A stretch of DNA of 64,000 bases, taken from positions 207,722,200 through 207,786,199 of the forward strand of contig CM037876.1 of the NCBI GenBank assembly GCA_021292165.1, written 5' to 3'. The position numbers were made by a program, and so were the translations under genes. Shown piece by piece: positions 1 through 10,262 of the stretch. The number at the start of each line of letters is the position of its first letter. Position 1 is the first letter of the stretch. This DNA is from Shinisaurus crocodilurus. Lineage: Eukaryota; Chordata; Lepidosauria; Squamata; Shinisauridae. A model generated the notes under the pieces. It was not told the origin of the DNA, did not search any database, and worked only from the letters and a program-made list of their open reading frames with translations.

Positions 1-1076
1 CCTCTTCTGAATTGCATGGACTTGTGGACTGGGTTTTAAAAAACTTTTAGGGTAATTTGCGTAAATACGTATTTGTGCTAATGCACACTTGCACACGTAC
101 CCATTTACAAACGAATGAAATCCTCACATAAAAAATCCGATTCTGTCAACAAGCAGTTGACATAATAAAAGATGCCTGACAATCTCCAAAACACAGACGG
201 AATGGATTTAACAAAATCCATACATCCCTATGTGCACATGTACTTTTCTTAAGGATAAAAAAAAAACTTAGGGCTTCTTTTATTTTTATGGAAGGAAGCC
301 TCCTAGATGCTTCCTCAATCTCAATCAGCCTCAGTCTTAATCAATAGAAAGGTTTCAGTCTGCATACATTTAAATGATGCAACACATTCAAATGAACTTT
401 AGCCTTAGAGGTGGCAGCCTTAGAGATGGCATGCCAGACCAGTTCTGGGATGATACCGTGCAAGCCTCAATGCATTGAATGGAGGTTGAGAGCATGGGTG
501 CTTGGCAAATTGTGTTGCAAAGCTTCTAAACTAAAACTGGACAGGCTGGTCTGTACCACATTCATATCATGCTGACAAAAAGCTGCGCCTGGCGAGAACA
601 ATTAAGGAAATCGGGTGGCATTTGCCTGGCACACGCAGGGGTGTCGTGCAAACCGGGCCACTGTATCAGCTCATCATGTTTTATTTGTTAGCTGTTACCC
701 TCACTACAAATTTCAACAAACACTCTAAAGCTGCAACTCTGTGCATACTGAGCAAGATTTGTTTTTGAGTAGGCATGCATAGGATCAGGCTTAATACGTT
801 TACACTGTAATAAACACACAGAATGGTTTTACATCATCTGCCCACTGAGAGCCGATTAAATGTTAAGGAAAAGCATGCAGGGCAGACTTCCTGGTTTGCA
901 AACAATTGCTTTCCAGGAAAATCTGTAATAAATAGAATCACAGGAGGAAAGAGCTGAAAGAGGACACAGCTCTGAGAAAGGCAAGAGAATCCTGGGAATT
1001 TCCCCCAACAGCCTCTGCAATTGATTAGTTTAATCCAGTAGTATAGTGTATAATTTTTTAAGGTTTAAATTGTGTT
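1..1076. other. AT-rich intergenic stretch, no gene seen
   Basis: No open frame, repeat family or RNA gene was recognised here. The sequence is AT-rich and unique-looking, and runs directly into the 5' truncation point of the RTE-like LINE copy that begins near 1077. Confidence 0.5.
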
Positions 1077-2162
1077 TTGATTTTACATCTTGTCGAGGGG
1101 AAACTTCCCACTGGTGTGGGAATTATATATCGAACAGATGGAAAGCTTTTTAATCTCAGCAGGCTGAAAGCAAAAAGTAAGGTAATTACAACCTCCATTG
1201 TGGAACTTCAGTATGCTGATGATAATGTGGTCTCCGCACATTCAGAGGATGATCTCCAAACTATCCTAAATGCTTTTGCAGAAGCATACGGAAAACTTGG
1301 TCTCTCACTTAACATCAAAAAAACCAAAGTGCTTCATCAGCAAGTGCAAGCTAACCCTTTGATGATGCCATCTACCCAGCTTGGCGGGACAATACTGGAA
1401 AACGTCGATCATTTTCTCTATCTTCGCAGCTATCTTTCTGTTACAGCTAACATCGACAGTGAAATCCAGCATCGTTTGAGCTCCGCAAGTGCTGCGTTTT
1501 CTCGAATGAAACATAGAGTGTTCGAGGATCGGGATATTTGTAAGAAGACCAAAACACTGGTTTATGAAGCCATTGTATTGCCAACTTTATTGTATGCCTG
1601 CGAAACATGGACTATCTATAAACGTCACTTCCACCTCCTTGAAAGATTTCATCAACGTTGCCTCCAGAAAATCCTGCGAATTACTTGGGAAGATAGGCGA
1701 ACAAATGTCAGTGTACTGGAAGAAGCAAAGACTACTAGCGTTGAAAAAATGATCCTTCTATGCCAACTTCAGTGGACCGGTCATGTTGTTCGAATGCCTG
1801 ACTGCCGTCTCCCAAAGCAGCTACTTTATTCCCAACTCAAGGATGGAAAGCGGAATATCGGTGGTCAATATAAGAGGTTTAAAGATGTTCTTAAGGCTAA
1901 TCTAAAAAAATGCAATATAAACATCAAAAACTGGGAAGCTCTGGCCCATGAACGATCTAACTGGAGGTTGGCCTTTCACAAAGGTTCTATGGACTTTGAA
2001 GAAGCTCGAGTGCAAGGTGAAAGGGAGAAACGTGCTAAGGGAAAAGCACGTCAAATGAATCCTTTACAAGACCATCTTCCATCTGGTAACCTGTGTCCTC
2101 ACTGTGGGAAGCTGTGTGGATCTAGAATTGGCCTCCACAGTCATTTACGGACCCATCGCTAG
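1077..2162 (+). CDS. RT C-terminal half plus zinc finger of RTE-like LINE (partial)
   Basis: This open frame has 361 codons, but its first codon is TTG, so it is an uninterrupted remnant and not a gene with its own start. It keeps the RT motif C (LQYADDNVV, about residues 45-53), the following thumb region with GLSLNIKKTK, a conserved block TLLYACETW, and WTGHVVRMPD. It ends in a C2H2-like finger (CPHCGKLCGSR, then HSHLRTH). The endonuclease and RT motifs A and B are absent, so the product could not be an active reverse transcriptase. It is nearly identical in protein to the same region of the 54-57 kb copy, which implies a fairly recent shared source. No stop codon interrupts it. Confidence 0.8.
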   Translation: MILHLVEGKLPTGVGIIYRTDGKLFNLSRLKAKSKVITTSIVELQYADDNVVSAHSEDDLQTILNAFAEAYGKLGLSLNIKKTKVLHQQVQANPLMMPSTQLGGTILENVDHFLYLRSYLSVTANIDSEIQHRLSSASAAFSRMKHRVFEDRDICKKTKTLVYEAIVLPTLLYACETWTIYKRHFHLLERFHQRCLQKILRITWEDRRTNVSVLEEAKTTSVEKMILLCQLQWTGHVVRMPDCRLPKQLLYSQLKDGKRNIGGQYKRFKDVLKANLKKCNINIKNWEALAHERSNWRLAFHKGSMDFEEARVQGEREKRAKGKARQMNPLQDHLPSGNLCPHCGKLCGSRIGLHSHLRTHR

Positions 2163-2247
2163 AGTCTACACAATTTTCTTAAGAATTTCCTCCTTTTAAA
2201 ATTTCCTTTTTGTAAATTTTCTTTTTTTTTTTTATCCTGGAAGACAA
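1077..2247 (+). mobile_element. 5'-truncated RTE-like non-LTR retrotransposon, copy 1
   Basis: This is the 3' half of the LINE whose longest copy lies at 54383-56770 on the other strand. Homology starts just after RT motif B and continues through the stop codon at 2160-2162 and a short 3' UTR containing tttatcctggaagaca. The other two copies then carry aatcttactcggtcacg, but this one switches to unrelated sequence near 2247, so its 3' end is altered as well. Shared termini and 5' truncation are typical of target-primed reverse transcription. The clade (RTE-like) is assigned from linker and RT style and was not tested by phylogeny. Confidence 0.85.
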
Positions 2248-2315
2248 CATTGGATGTCGCCCTCTGGCTTCAAAGAGGAAACCAGTAAGTAAACCTGAAA
2301 TCACTGGTCTATATA

Positions 2316-2565
2316 CAGTAATACCTTGGATTGCAAGTAACTTGGTTTGAGAGTGTTTTGCAAGACAAGCAAATTTTTAAATATTTATTTATTTATTTAT
2401 TACTTGATATACAAGTGACGTCTTGCAATACAAGTACTGTAGTATGGCTTAAATTAAAAATCTCTGTACAAATTTTTTTGGGGGGTTTTCGTTTTCATAT
2501 AAGAGTGTTTTGGATTACAAGCACGTTTCCGGAACGAATTATGCTCTCAATCCAAGGCATGACTG
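2316..2565 (+). mobile_element. pogo/Tigger-like MITE, copy A
   Basis: A 250-bp element starting CAGTAATACCTTGGATTGC and ending in the reverse complement of CAGTCATGCCTTGGATTGA, flanked by TA on both sides (2314-2315, 2566-2567). The TA duplication and CAGT ends fit the pogo/Tigger branch of Tc1/mariner. The interior is AT-rich and non-coding. Six further copies or fragments occur in this window. The 70 bp on its left is shared with copy B at 20477-20548. Confidence 0.85.
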
Positions 2566-2567
2566 TA

Positions 2568-3127
2568 TGCAAATAACAGAGACTGTGGTGTTGTACATAT
2601 GCCTCTTCCTTCTCTCTTTTGAGGGTTGTATTTTCAGTGCAGTCGTGTGAAGATATTATCCCAGAGTTCTAAACTTTTCTTTCTGGCGATGAAGAGGGGT
2701 GCCTGTGGTGGAGAAGGACTTGCTCTGATAACATTCACATGGAGAAAGTATTCAGGAAGAGAAGTACACAAGTGGGACCTAAAGCAGTTGGCGTCCTTCT
2801 AAAAGGAGTGCTCCTATTCCAAGTTGTAGCCAGCCATTCCTTCTAAGCAAGGCATTCTGCTCCCCTCACCCCCATTTCATTTTTCTTTCCCAATATAGTC
2901 ACTCAATATTGTGTGGCTGGTGTGCATGTTCAGCCCTCAGTGGGCTGTTGCAGGGTGGCGGCGGCTGCCCCCTTAGTTGTCTTTTTTTAAAAGAGGGTTT
3001 CTGCATCTGCAAACCCATGCATACTGACACTTCTCTCTTGTTTCTCAGTTTTGGTTATAATCCTGGTGGCACTCACCACCTGAGTTTGCTATTAGCAGGA
3101 GTGATACTCCTCTTTACAGGCTAACCA
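2568..3127. other. Intergenic stretch, nothing identified
   Basis: I see no coherent gene or recognisable repeat. A 71-codon open frame at 2909-3124 has no family resemblance and no conserved pattern, and is most likely chance. Confidence 0.4.
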
Positions 3128-3136
3128 GTAGTGTTA

Positions 3137-3713
3137 CAGGGATGGGGACTTGGACTCGGGGACCCGACTCGTGAGTCGGACTGAGTCCCCCCTCTGACTC
3201 GAGTCACACTCGAGTCCCAATAATTTTTATGGGACTCAAGACTCGACTCGGGACTCGAGCCCAAGGACTCCGCCACCACCACCGCCCTCACCTCCGCCAC
3301 CGCCCTCACCTCCACCACCGCCATCGTCGCATGCTGCCGCCGCCGCCCTCACCTCACTTCCGCCACCGTCGCACGCCGCCGCCGACCTCACCTCAATCCC
3401 GCCGCCGCCACCTTCACATGCCGCCTCACGCTGCCGTCGCACACAGCACGCTGCGTCACACCGCCGGCGCAGTCGCTCTGTTTTTGGCGGGAGGAACCAC
3501 GGCAACCCCACCAAAAACAGAGTGACGGTGGCGGCGGTATGCGATGGTGGCGAGGTGAGGGCAGCGGCGGCGGCAGAGGTGAGGGCTTTGGGAGTGACTC
3601 GGGACTCGAGTCACCATTTTTGGACCTCAGACTCAAGACTCGACTCAAGACTCGGGTCCAAAGACTCGGGACTCGACTCGGGACTCGGGACCAAGGACTC
3701 TTCAACATCCCTG
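3137..3713 (+). mobile_element. GACTCG-array hAT-like element, copy 1
   Basis: The element begins CAGGGATGGGGACTTGG and ends CAACATCCCTG, giving hAT-style CAGGGATG/CATCCCTG termini. Flanks are gtagtgtta (3128-3136) and gtagtgta (3714-3721), an 8-bp target duplication with one added base. Both arms are dense in GACTCG and CGAGTC units. The interior (about 3270-3590) is CpG-rich CCGCCACC-type sequence with a central 16-bp inverted repeat (3476-3491 against 3507-3522, core CTCTGTTTTTGG). No transposase is encoded. Several open frames here on both strands are low-complexity products of the triplet composition. Confidence 0.85.
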
Positions 3714-3721
3714 GTAGTGTA

Positions 3722-4597
3722 TTCCCTTCCTCCTCACTTTAACTCCTCTGTCATTAAGAACTGTAGTCAGTAATGACACTGAAATCTGTGAAGGATTTGA
3801 TAAACCGAAGTATCCCCCCCCCCCCATATCAACATTGCCTGAGAGAGTTCATTTACCCCACTGGACTATGTGCAAATTTCTATAAAGTTTTCCAGCTGGT
3901 TAGGTCACAAGGCAACCTTCCCTACATCTGAGATGTGTACGTGATCTCAGCCCACAACTGTCCCTGCAGCCTGATGATTGCTCCCTGGTTCAGGACAAGT
4001 AAGAGCCTTTTGCAAACTTCCAAAGCTTCCCTCCGCAGCTGACTGAAGTAACAGAGTTGGCAGCCAGCAACGCTTGACTTTTTAAGGGGCAAATGGTGAG
4101 CGTTTGCCAGAAGAATATAATTAAGCCCTTGGCAATGCATTGCTGCTTTACTTTATTTGGCATCCAAAGAACCCACTACCACCTGGCACTACAGTGGAGG
4201 TGAAAAGAAAGTGAAATAGCCATAGAGAATTAATCAAACTGGCTTTTTTTTAAAAAAAAAAGGTCTGCCTATCAAAGGAGGCTTGCATTCCTTCATAGCT
4301 GTGCACTAGGATAAATCCTTATAAATAAATACTTTAATGAAAAGGCTATTCAGGGAATTATGAAGTAAGATATTATTTAAATAGCTGCATAGAATTTATT
4401 AGGGGATTCGGGATTTTTATTTTTATTTTTTAAAGGGTACTTGTTACCAGTACCAAATGCTGGAAGGGTTTATTGCTCTTAGATCTTTTATTCCTAGTCC
4501 TCTTCAAGGACTACCTCGGATGATGCAGCAACCTTGCCAAAGCTAAGCAGATCTGGGTCTACTCGGTGCCTGCATGGGGTGGGACACCACTCCACCC
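3722..4597. other. Intergenic stretch with poly-C and AT-rich patches
   Basis: Contains a poly-C run near 3815 and AT-rich runs near 4230-4440. No gene or named repeat was recognised. The 3922-4140 minus-strand open frame has no recognisable features. Confidence 0.4.
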
Positions 4598-4787
4598 TGA
4601 GTTTATTTATTCTATTTATTACATTTATATCCTGCCCCTTTTTACTCTTGCAAGGAACCCAAGGTGGCTTACATAGTCCTCCTCTTCCTCTCCATTTTAT
4701 CCTCACACCAACCTTGTGAGGTAGGTTAGGCTGAGAGGCAGCAACTGGCCCAAAGTCACCCAGTGGGTTTCATGATAGATTAACAAC
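4598..4787 (-). mobile_element. Sauria-type SINE, 5' head missing
   Basis: Read on the minus strand, this matches the core and tail of the complete copy at 24778-25020. It has the CACTGGGTGACTTTGGGCCA core, the CCTAACCTACCTCACAAGG block, and the CCTTGGGTTCCTTGCAAG tail ending in AAATAAATAAA. The tRNA-related head with A and B boxes is lost, being cut where a CAATCCTATG-type element starts near 4788. Confidence 0.75.
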
Positions 4788-5226
4788 CCCATCCTATGTG
4801 GCTGCCCGTAACCCGCTGAATTACAGCGCATCCAATCGAGGGCGGGAGGAACGCAGCAGAAAGGATTCCGCCGCGTTCCTCTTGCCCTCAAAAACATTTA
4901 GACAGCCGCTTTTGGCCATCTAAATGTTTTGCCTCTCCTTGCGAGGAAAGGCTGAGGTACCACCTGGATTCTGCAGAAGCCGGCGGTGCCTCGCTCCTCC
5001 CCTTCCCACCCAGGAACACCCCCTGCCTTCGGTTCTTCCGGCTTCAGTTCCCAGTCGGCACGGAAAGAAGCACGCCAGCTATGAGGCGGGGGGGGAGGGC
5101 AGGCCATGCTCGGACTCCCCACTGAGACCTCGGAAGGGATTTCCGAGGTCACGGGGGGGGGGGGGAGTCCAAATTCTCCTGTGGCTCCCCAGACAAAGTC
5201 AGAGGGCCATAGGATTGCGCCTGTAA
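4786..5226. mobile_element. Large GC-rich element with (C)AATCCTATG-type termini
   Basis: The left end reads cccatcctatgtgg and the right end is ccataggattgcgcc, an inverted match to the termini seen at 56868-57333, 14187-14484 and 19200-19664. The interior is GC-rich and non-coding, with poly-G tracts and an inverted pair (catttagacagcc, 4896-4908, against ggccatctaaatg, 4914-4926). The 100-113-codon frames on both strands are composition artefacts. Confidence 0.55.
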
Positions 5227-5607
5227 TAAATAAGAACAATTCGACAAAGCAACTTAAGCCACCGTGCAGACAGGCAAGAGGAGTTGGGCAGGGCAGGAGG
5301 GGGTCACTAATTTCTACCCTAATTTAAGGAGGCATAAAATCACACACATCCCTGCTCCATTCCTATCCTCAAGCTGTCCCAAAGTTAGTGCATCTATGCT
5401 GACCAGTTACCAGTACCTCACTAGCATTTTCCCACAAGTAACAGTCATTTCCTGTCATAAGTAGGAAGAAAAAAATTAAAATACTGCAACAGCGCACCAG
5501 CTATAACTCACCCCGTAGCAAGTTCTGCTAGCCTTGAACGGGAAAAAAAGAGAGTAAGGAATAAGGTACTTTTAAAATTATTATTAAGGAGCATATTGTA
5601 TAATGAA

Positions 5608-5682
5608 GGGCACAATCCTAAGCAAGTTTAGACAGAAAAAAGGCCTACAACTTCCAGCATGCCCCAGCTTGCTGACAAGCAC
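5608..5682 (+). repeat. Half copy of GTTTAGACAG palindromic MITE
   Basis: Carries cacaatcctaagcaag, gtttagacagaaaaaagg and cttccagcatgccccag, the left half of the palindromic element complete at 6105-6224 and 25868-25991. Confidence 0.65.
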
Positions 5683-5819
5683 AGCAAATGGCACAATCAC
5701 CTTTATGGGGGAACCTTATGCAATGATATAGGCAGATTTCAGTTAATCATGACATTTACCGGTAGATATAATCTGGAAGGACTTAACAACTCTGCTACAT
5801 TTTTCCATTTTTCAGTGAT

Positions 5820-5905
5820 TTAGGCTGCAATCCTCCACGCACATTTACCTGGGAGTAAGTCCCACTGAACTCAGTGAGACTTACTTCTGAGCAGACATGC
5901 ACTGG
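5820..5905 (+). repeat. AAGTAAGTCCCA-type palindromic MITE
   Basis: Contains ggctgcaatcct, gggagtaagtcccactga and gagacttacttctgag in palindromic arrangement. The same pattern recurs near 15812, 40898, 41640, 51569 and 53800, marking an old dispersed family. Confidence 0.65.
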
Positions 5906-6104
5906 CGGTCACTTTGTTATAGATGGAGCGAAGAATAACCCTGAAATACTTCCTAGCATGAGTCAGCTTTAAAACCTTGATTTTATGGCTGCTGATGATT
6001 TATAAAGCTGTACAGTATTGTAAGAAACGAAGATGCACCTCGCTCTGTTTTGAAGATCCCATTTCCCTGCAGCAGGTGTGTCTGTGTTCTTCTAGTTATT
6101 AAGG

Positions 6105-6224
6105 GCTCAATTCCATGCATGTTTAGACAGCAAAAAATAGTCCTGCACTCCCAGCATGCCCCAGCTGGCATGCTGGGAGTTGTAAGACTTTATTCTGCCT
6201 AAACACGTACGGGATTGCACCCTA
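6105..6224. mobile_element. GTTTAGACAG palindromic MITE
   Basis: Nearly self-complementary. The left end reads ctcaattccatgcatg then tttagacagc. The centre is cagcatgccccagctggcat. The right end is tctgcctaaacacg and gggattgcaccct. Non-coding, with probable PIF/Harbinger affinity because other members are flanked by TAA. Confidence 0.7.
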
Positions 6225-6639
6225 AATTGATGTACCATTATGACAGCATAGGCATTTCACATGGGAAGTTTAATGGACATTTGAAGCATGAGTGGAATGA
6301 GTAATAAAGGCCCTGGCTCTAGGCCCCCAGCATTCCTTTGGGCATCATCAGAATTGAAGATTATATGGCACAAACATAACTGTGTGTGGTTAGCAATGCC
6401 TTTTTAAATTATTCATTGGTATTGAAGGAAGAGAAGAATAGATCTAATAATAAGTTTGTCTATCGCTGGTTACAAGCAGATATTAGAATCTGAGCCCCAA
6501 AGCATCAGGGATGGGGACTCGGACTCGACGACTCGACTCGCGAGTCCGACTGAGTCCCCCCTCTGACTCGAGTCCCACTCGAGTCCCAATTTTTTCAATG
6601 GGACTCGAGACTCGACTCGGGACTTGAGCCCAAGGACTC

Positions 6640-7045
6640 CGCCGCCGCCGCCGCTCACGTCACCGCTGTCGCTGTCTCCCTCGCCGCCACCCGCTCGCAG
6701 CAACCGCTGCCGCCATTGCATGCCACGCCGCCATCACGCCGCCGCCGCCATCACACGCCGCCGCCCGCGCCGGTCCCGTCATCACTTCCGGCATGGCGGA
6801 AGTGACGTGCCGGGACCCTGCTCCGGCGCGCTTGGCTGCTGCTGCTCTAAACAGAGCGGCGGCGGCCAAGTGCGCCGGAGCAGGGTCCCGGCGCGTCACT
6901 TCCGCCATGCCGGAAGTGATGACGGGACCGGCGCGGGCGGCGGCGTGCGATGGCGTGGCGTGCGATGGCAGCGGCGTGGCATACGATGGGTGGCGGTGAG
7001 GGAGACGGCGACGGCGGTGACGTGAGCGGCGGTGGCGAGCGGGTG
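6640..7045. repeat. Large inverted repeat inside hAT-like copy 2
   Basis: The two arms run inward to cttggc (6831-6836) and gccaag (6865-6870), around a spacer with CTCTAAACAGAG. The inner 75 bp of each arm are close to perfect; the outer parts differ by triplet indels. Confidence 0.8.
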
Positions 7046-7290
7046 GCGGCGAGACAGCGAGGCGGCGGCGGCGAGACAGCGAGGCGGCGGCGGCGAGGCG
7101 GCGGCAGGCGGCGGCGGCAACTCGAGCGGCATGGAGAACACTCTCCGCGCCGCTCAGAAGAGCGAGATCGGGCCGCGCCGCCGCCACGGAGAACTACAAA
7201 CCCAGGGAGGGCTCGTAATGCATACCTGGTGCGGCAGCGGCGGCGGCAGGAGCAGGGACGAGGGAAGGACCCGCCCATAGTAAGTGGGGG

Positions 7291-7390
7291 CGGCGGCGGC
7301 CCATGGAGGGAGCGGGAGGGTCTCCGCGGGAGGAAGGGCAGCTCTTCTTCCTCTCGCGGAGACCCTCCCGCTCCCTCCATGGGCCGCCGC
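7291..7390. repeat. Second inverted repeat inside hAT-like copy 2
   Basis: Arms of about 45 bp (7294-7337 and 7343-7390) share ccatggagggagcgggaggg and its complement around a spacer of about 5 bp. Few mismatches. Confidence 0.85.
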
Positions 7391-7528
7391 TTTGGGAGTG
7401 ACTCGGGACTCGTGACTCGACTCGAGTCACCATTTTGGACCTTGGACTCGAGACTCGACTCGAGACTCGGGTCCAAAGACTCGTGACTCGACTCGTGACT
7501 CGAGGCCAAGGACTCTTCAACATCCCTG

Positions 7529-9190
7529 CAAAGCATAGCCCTTGTATTTCCAGAAGTCCCATAATTTTATGCCAATACTTTATGCTTCATGATGATGATG
7601 ATGATGATGATGATGATGGGTGAAATGGTTTTCTGGAATTCCTTCCTGGGTTTTTTGGTACCCTGGTATATGTCCCTATCTATTGTATTATTTCCTACTT
7701 CTGAAACATCTCTTCTTCAGTCCCAGCCCTAGGCAGGGTGAGGCGGCCCATCTCCAGCAGCAAATTCTGATTAATAAGGCAGCAAATTATCATTTATTTA
7801 TTTTATTATACTTTTTTTTACGTTTGGGTTTTCTGCCTCAGGCACCAAAAAAAGTCTTGGGCACCTCTGTTATTCTTAGTCTGGCAAACCGAGCTGCCAC
7901 AAAAAAAAGTTCTACAGTTAAAGAAAGACTCTGGGACTGATCTTAATGAAGATTTTCCAGCTTCAAAGCACAAATTCTCCAGAGACACTTAATTATTTAT
8001 ATCACAATCTTCTGTGAAAAGAACACAGATTGTACATTACCAAAGGAAAAGAAAAAGGCACTGTTTCCTCGGGTTTCATGACTTTCTAATTTTTGCCTCA
8101 CAGGGACTAGCAGGCTAAAGGAATGGGTAATGAGATACAGAGATTCTAGGTCACAGCTTCAATTAGTCTGATACTGAACTTTGCAGGGCTGTGTGTAATG
8201 AAATGAAGGACAAAGATGACCCTTGCATCCTTGAAGAGTACAGGGTCATGTCTATCCTATCATATAACCAAGGCCATATATTTGGACTTTCTCACACCAA
8301 AGTAGAATATGATACATGATAAAAACTGGTGTGCTAAGAATCTCAAAGTTGCAAAATTCAAGGCAAAATGGGGCTGCTGCTGCTCAGGTGACACAGCAGA
8401 GCGTGATAAGGCTTCTGCAAAAAGCTCTAACTCGGACTTAGGCCAACCTCCAAAGGGTCTCATGCCTCAAATATATGTAAATAATATATACGTATATACT
8501 TACTGTGCATACTTTTTATTGCATGCAATCCCCGTGTGGAGGGTTAACTTGCTTACTCCATTCTGAACTGAATGATATGGATTTACTTGGCATGGAAGTG
8601 CAATTTCTTTTGGCACAGCACATTACTTAGAGAGTTGGATAGATGGATACGACAGCACCCTGAGTATAGTCTTCCTCAGAACTGCAGCCAAATAATTCAG
8701 GAACATTTTGTACTGGATGACCAGAAAAATGAGCTGCAAAACTAGCCCTAATTCTTTTCTGAGAATGTATTGTCTGCGAGGAAATGCCTAGGACTGTGTA
8801 CCAAAGATTATTGAACTGAAATGGGAGCAACTTCTCCTATACCACTACTGTAGCCTTATTTCTAATCCAACACTGATAGCTTGATAATTATAGAAACGTA
8901 ACAGGTGGGGATCCCTTAGTAGGAAAGAATACTGGGGGGGGGAGAGAATAAGTGCCAATTGGCACCTTTTTCGTAATTGTAGTCACTTCCTGATGTCCTC
9001 GTCAACATAATTATGGAATTAGCTAGACCAGACTGCAGCTTCTCATCTAGTTCATTTCACTCTTAGAGAAAACTCAAAACAGATATGCCTTCTTAAATAG
9101 TAGGATGTTGCCGAGGGGAAGAGGTAGCCTTCCCCTTTCTCCCACTGTTTTAAACGGCTGCTGCATGGACATATATGTAGATAGGTAGCC
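7529..9190. other. Intergenic stretch with (ATG)n microsatellite
   Basis: An ATG/GAT microsatellite lies at 7589-7618. The remainder is AT-rich with no recognised gene or element. The open frame at 7620-7940 shows no family features. Confidence 0.45.
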
Positions 9191-9244
9191 ATGCTTTTTC
9201 ATTTATTTATTTTGTTTAATAAATTCTTTTATTAAAGAATAATA

Positions 9245-9292
9245 AAATAACCCACAATGCCCCTAATTCTTTTGGGGCATTGTGGGTTATTT
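9245..9292. repeat. Perfect 19-bp hairpin
   Basis: The arms aaataacccacaatgcccc and ggggcattgtgggttattt flank a 10-base loop (9264-9273). Short, symmetric and next to AT-rich DNA. It could be a tiny MITE or a local quasi-palindrome; no flanking duplication is clear. Confidence 0.7.
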
Positions 9293-9299
9293 GAGAGTT

Positions 9300-9420
9300 A
9301 AGCAACCCTCAGATAACTCTAGAACAGCCACACGATCAGGAGGATGCAATTGCACTCTTGGTCCTACTTGTGGGCTTTCCACAAGCAGCTGCTTGCCCAC
9401 TGAGAGCCAAACCACAAGTT
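9300..9420 (+). repeat. Degenerate CR1 3' UTR fragment (tentative)
   Basis: Shares gcactcttggtcctacttg and the following phrasing with the CR1 3' UTR at 45909-45960. Short and diverged, so assignment is tentative. Confidence 0.4.
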
Positions 9421-9552
9421 ATTTGCTTAGCTGAGATTTGTCTTTTTCACCCCCTCCAGTGAAAGCATACATGGCTTTGATTCAGATGGGGGCCACTGCA
9501 CTCCAGCAGAGGAGGCTTAAACCTTCCCCCATTTTCCCCAGAAATCCCCACC

Positions 9553-9579
9553 GTGTGTGTGTGTGTGTGTGTGTGTGTT
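9553..9579. repeat. (TG)n microsatellite
   Basis: Uninterrupted GT/TG dinucleotide run. A shorter AC run is at 10192-10208. Confidence 0.95.
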
Positions 9580-9864
9580 TTAAAAATAGAAAAAAGTCAT
9601 CATTGACTCCAATGGAGACTTTTTTTTTTCTTAACCCCTCCCCCCAGGTGGTTTTTGAGTGAAAATGGTGTGGCAGGAGGTTTAAGCTTCTCCTTCCAGA
9701 GTCTGGTAGTCCCATGTGACAGAAACATTTTGGTCCACAGTATTCTGTTTGCCAGGAGTATACAGATATACACATACCAAAAGTTAACTGTTACCCAATT
9801 CACCTTTTCAAGCACCTAAAATTAAGGAAGGACATTTTGCCTACCCTCTTTCCTTTGTCTAGTT

Positions 9865-9934
9865 CATAGCTGGCTACGGCATGCTGGGAGTTGTAGGCCA
9901 AAAACATCTGGGGACCCAAGGTTGGAGAACACTG
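9865..9934. mobile_element. One-ended hAT MITE with intact 8-bp duplication
   Basis: Only the right half of the GGTCCCCAGATGTTG-type element remains (gggagttgtaggcc, catctggggacccaagg, aacactg). Yet a perfect 8-bp repeat gtctagtt flanks it (9857-9864 and 9935-9942). The left terminal inverted repeat is gone, apart perhaps from the CA dinucleotide at the junction. Confidence 0.75.
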
Positions 9935-10211
9935 GTCTAGTTAATGCACATGGATTTCCACTCTCTGAAGCCTCAATGGTTAACTGAGAAATTTGGCAGG
10001 GAGGTGCTGTTTCTTCAGTAAGAGTGTCAGTTTTGGCCTTCATATAATTTTTCTGCCTCTGTCAACTCTGACTCTTAAAACAACACAGTAAAGAAGTTAT
10101 TGCCAAGTGCCCTAACATGGTATCCCCATTACATGCTATGGTGGTGATACAGGTGCGATCCCTTGAAGAGTTATGAAGAAGTCATCCTCAACACACACAC
10201 ACACACACTTA

Positions 10212-10262
10212 TTATTCAGTTTATATCCCACCTTTCTGTGAAAAATAATGCTCAAGGCGGCT
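10212..10262 (-). repeat. Sauria-type SINE tail remnant
   Basis: The segment tttatatcccacctttctg with caaggcggcttattg resembles the AT-rich SINE tail seen in full at 24778-24840. Nothing else of the SINE remains. Confidence 0.5.

Larger units (their letters stand above)
6506..7528 (+). mobile_element. GACTCG-array hAT-like element, copy 2, with fold-back cargo
   Basis: Starts CAGGGATGGGGACTCGG and ends CAACATCCCTG, with a perfect 8-bp target duplication caaagcat (6498-6505 and 7529-7536). The arms (about 6506-6640 and 7390-7528) are GACTCG/CGAGTC arrays like those of copies 1 and 3. The 750-bp interior is extremely CpG-rich. It contains a long inverted repeat (about 6640-6836 against 6865-7045) and a second one (about 7294-7337 against 7343-7390). 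Four ETS cores (ACTTCC/GGAAGT at 6784, 6798, 6898, 6912) and YY1-like GCCATGCC motifs lie in the first. All long open frames here on both strands are low-complexity and unlikely to be proteins. The perfect duplication says the whole unit moved as one element. Confidence 0.9.

Noticed and set aside
3229..3708. His/Arg/Pro-rich open frames
   Set aside because: Products of CCGCCACC-type repeats inside a transposable element; no conserved domain.
6847..7536. 229-codon and neighbouring open frames on both strands
   Set aside because: They lie in inverted CpG-rich repeats, are open in several frames at once, and are low-complexity Arg/Ser/Pro/Ala sequences.
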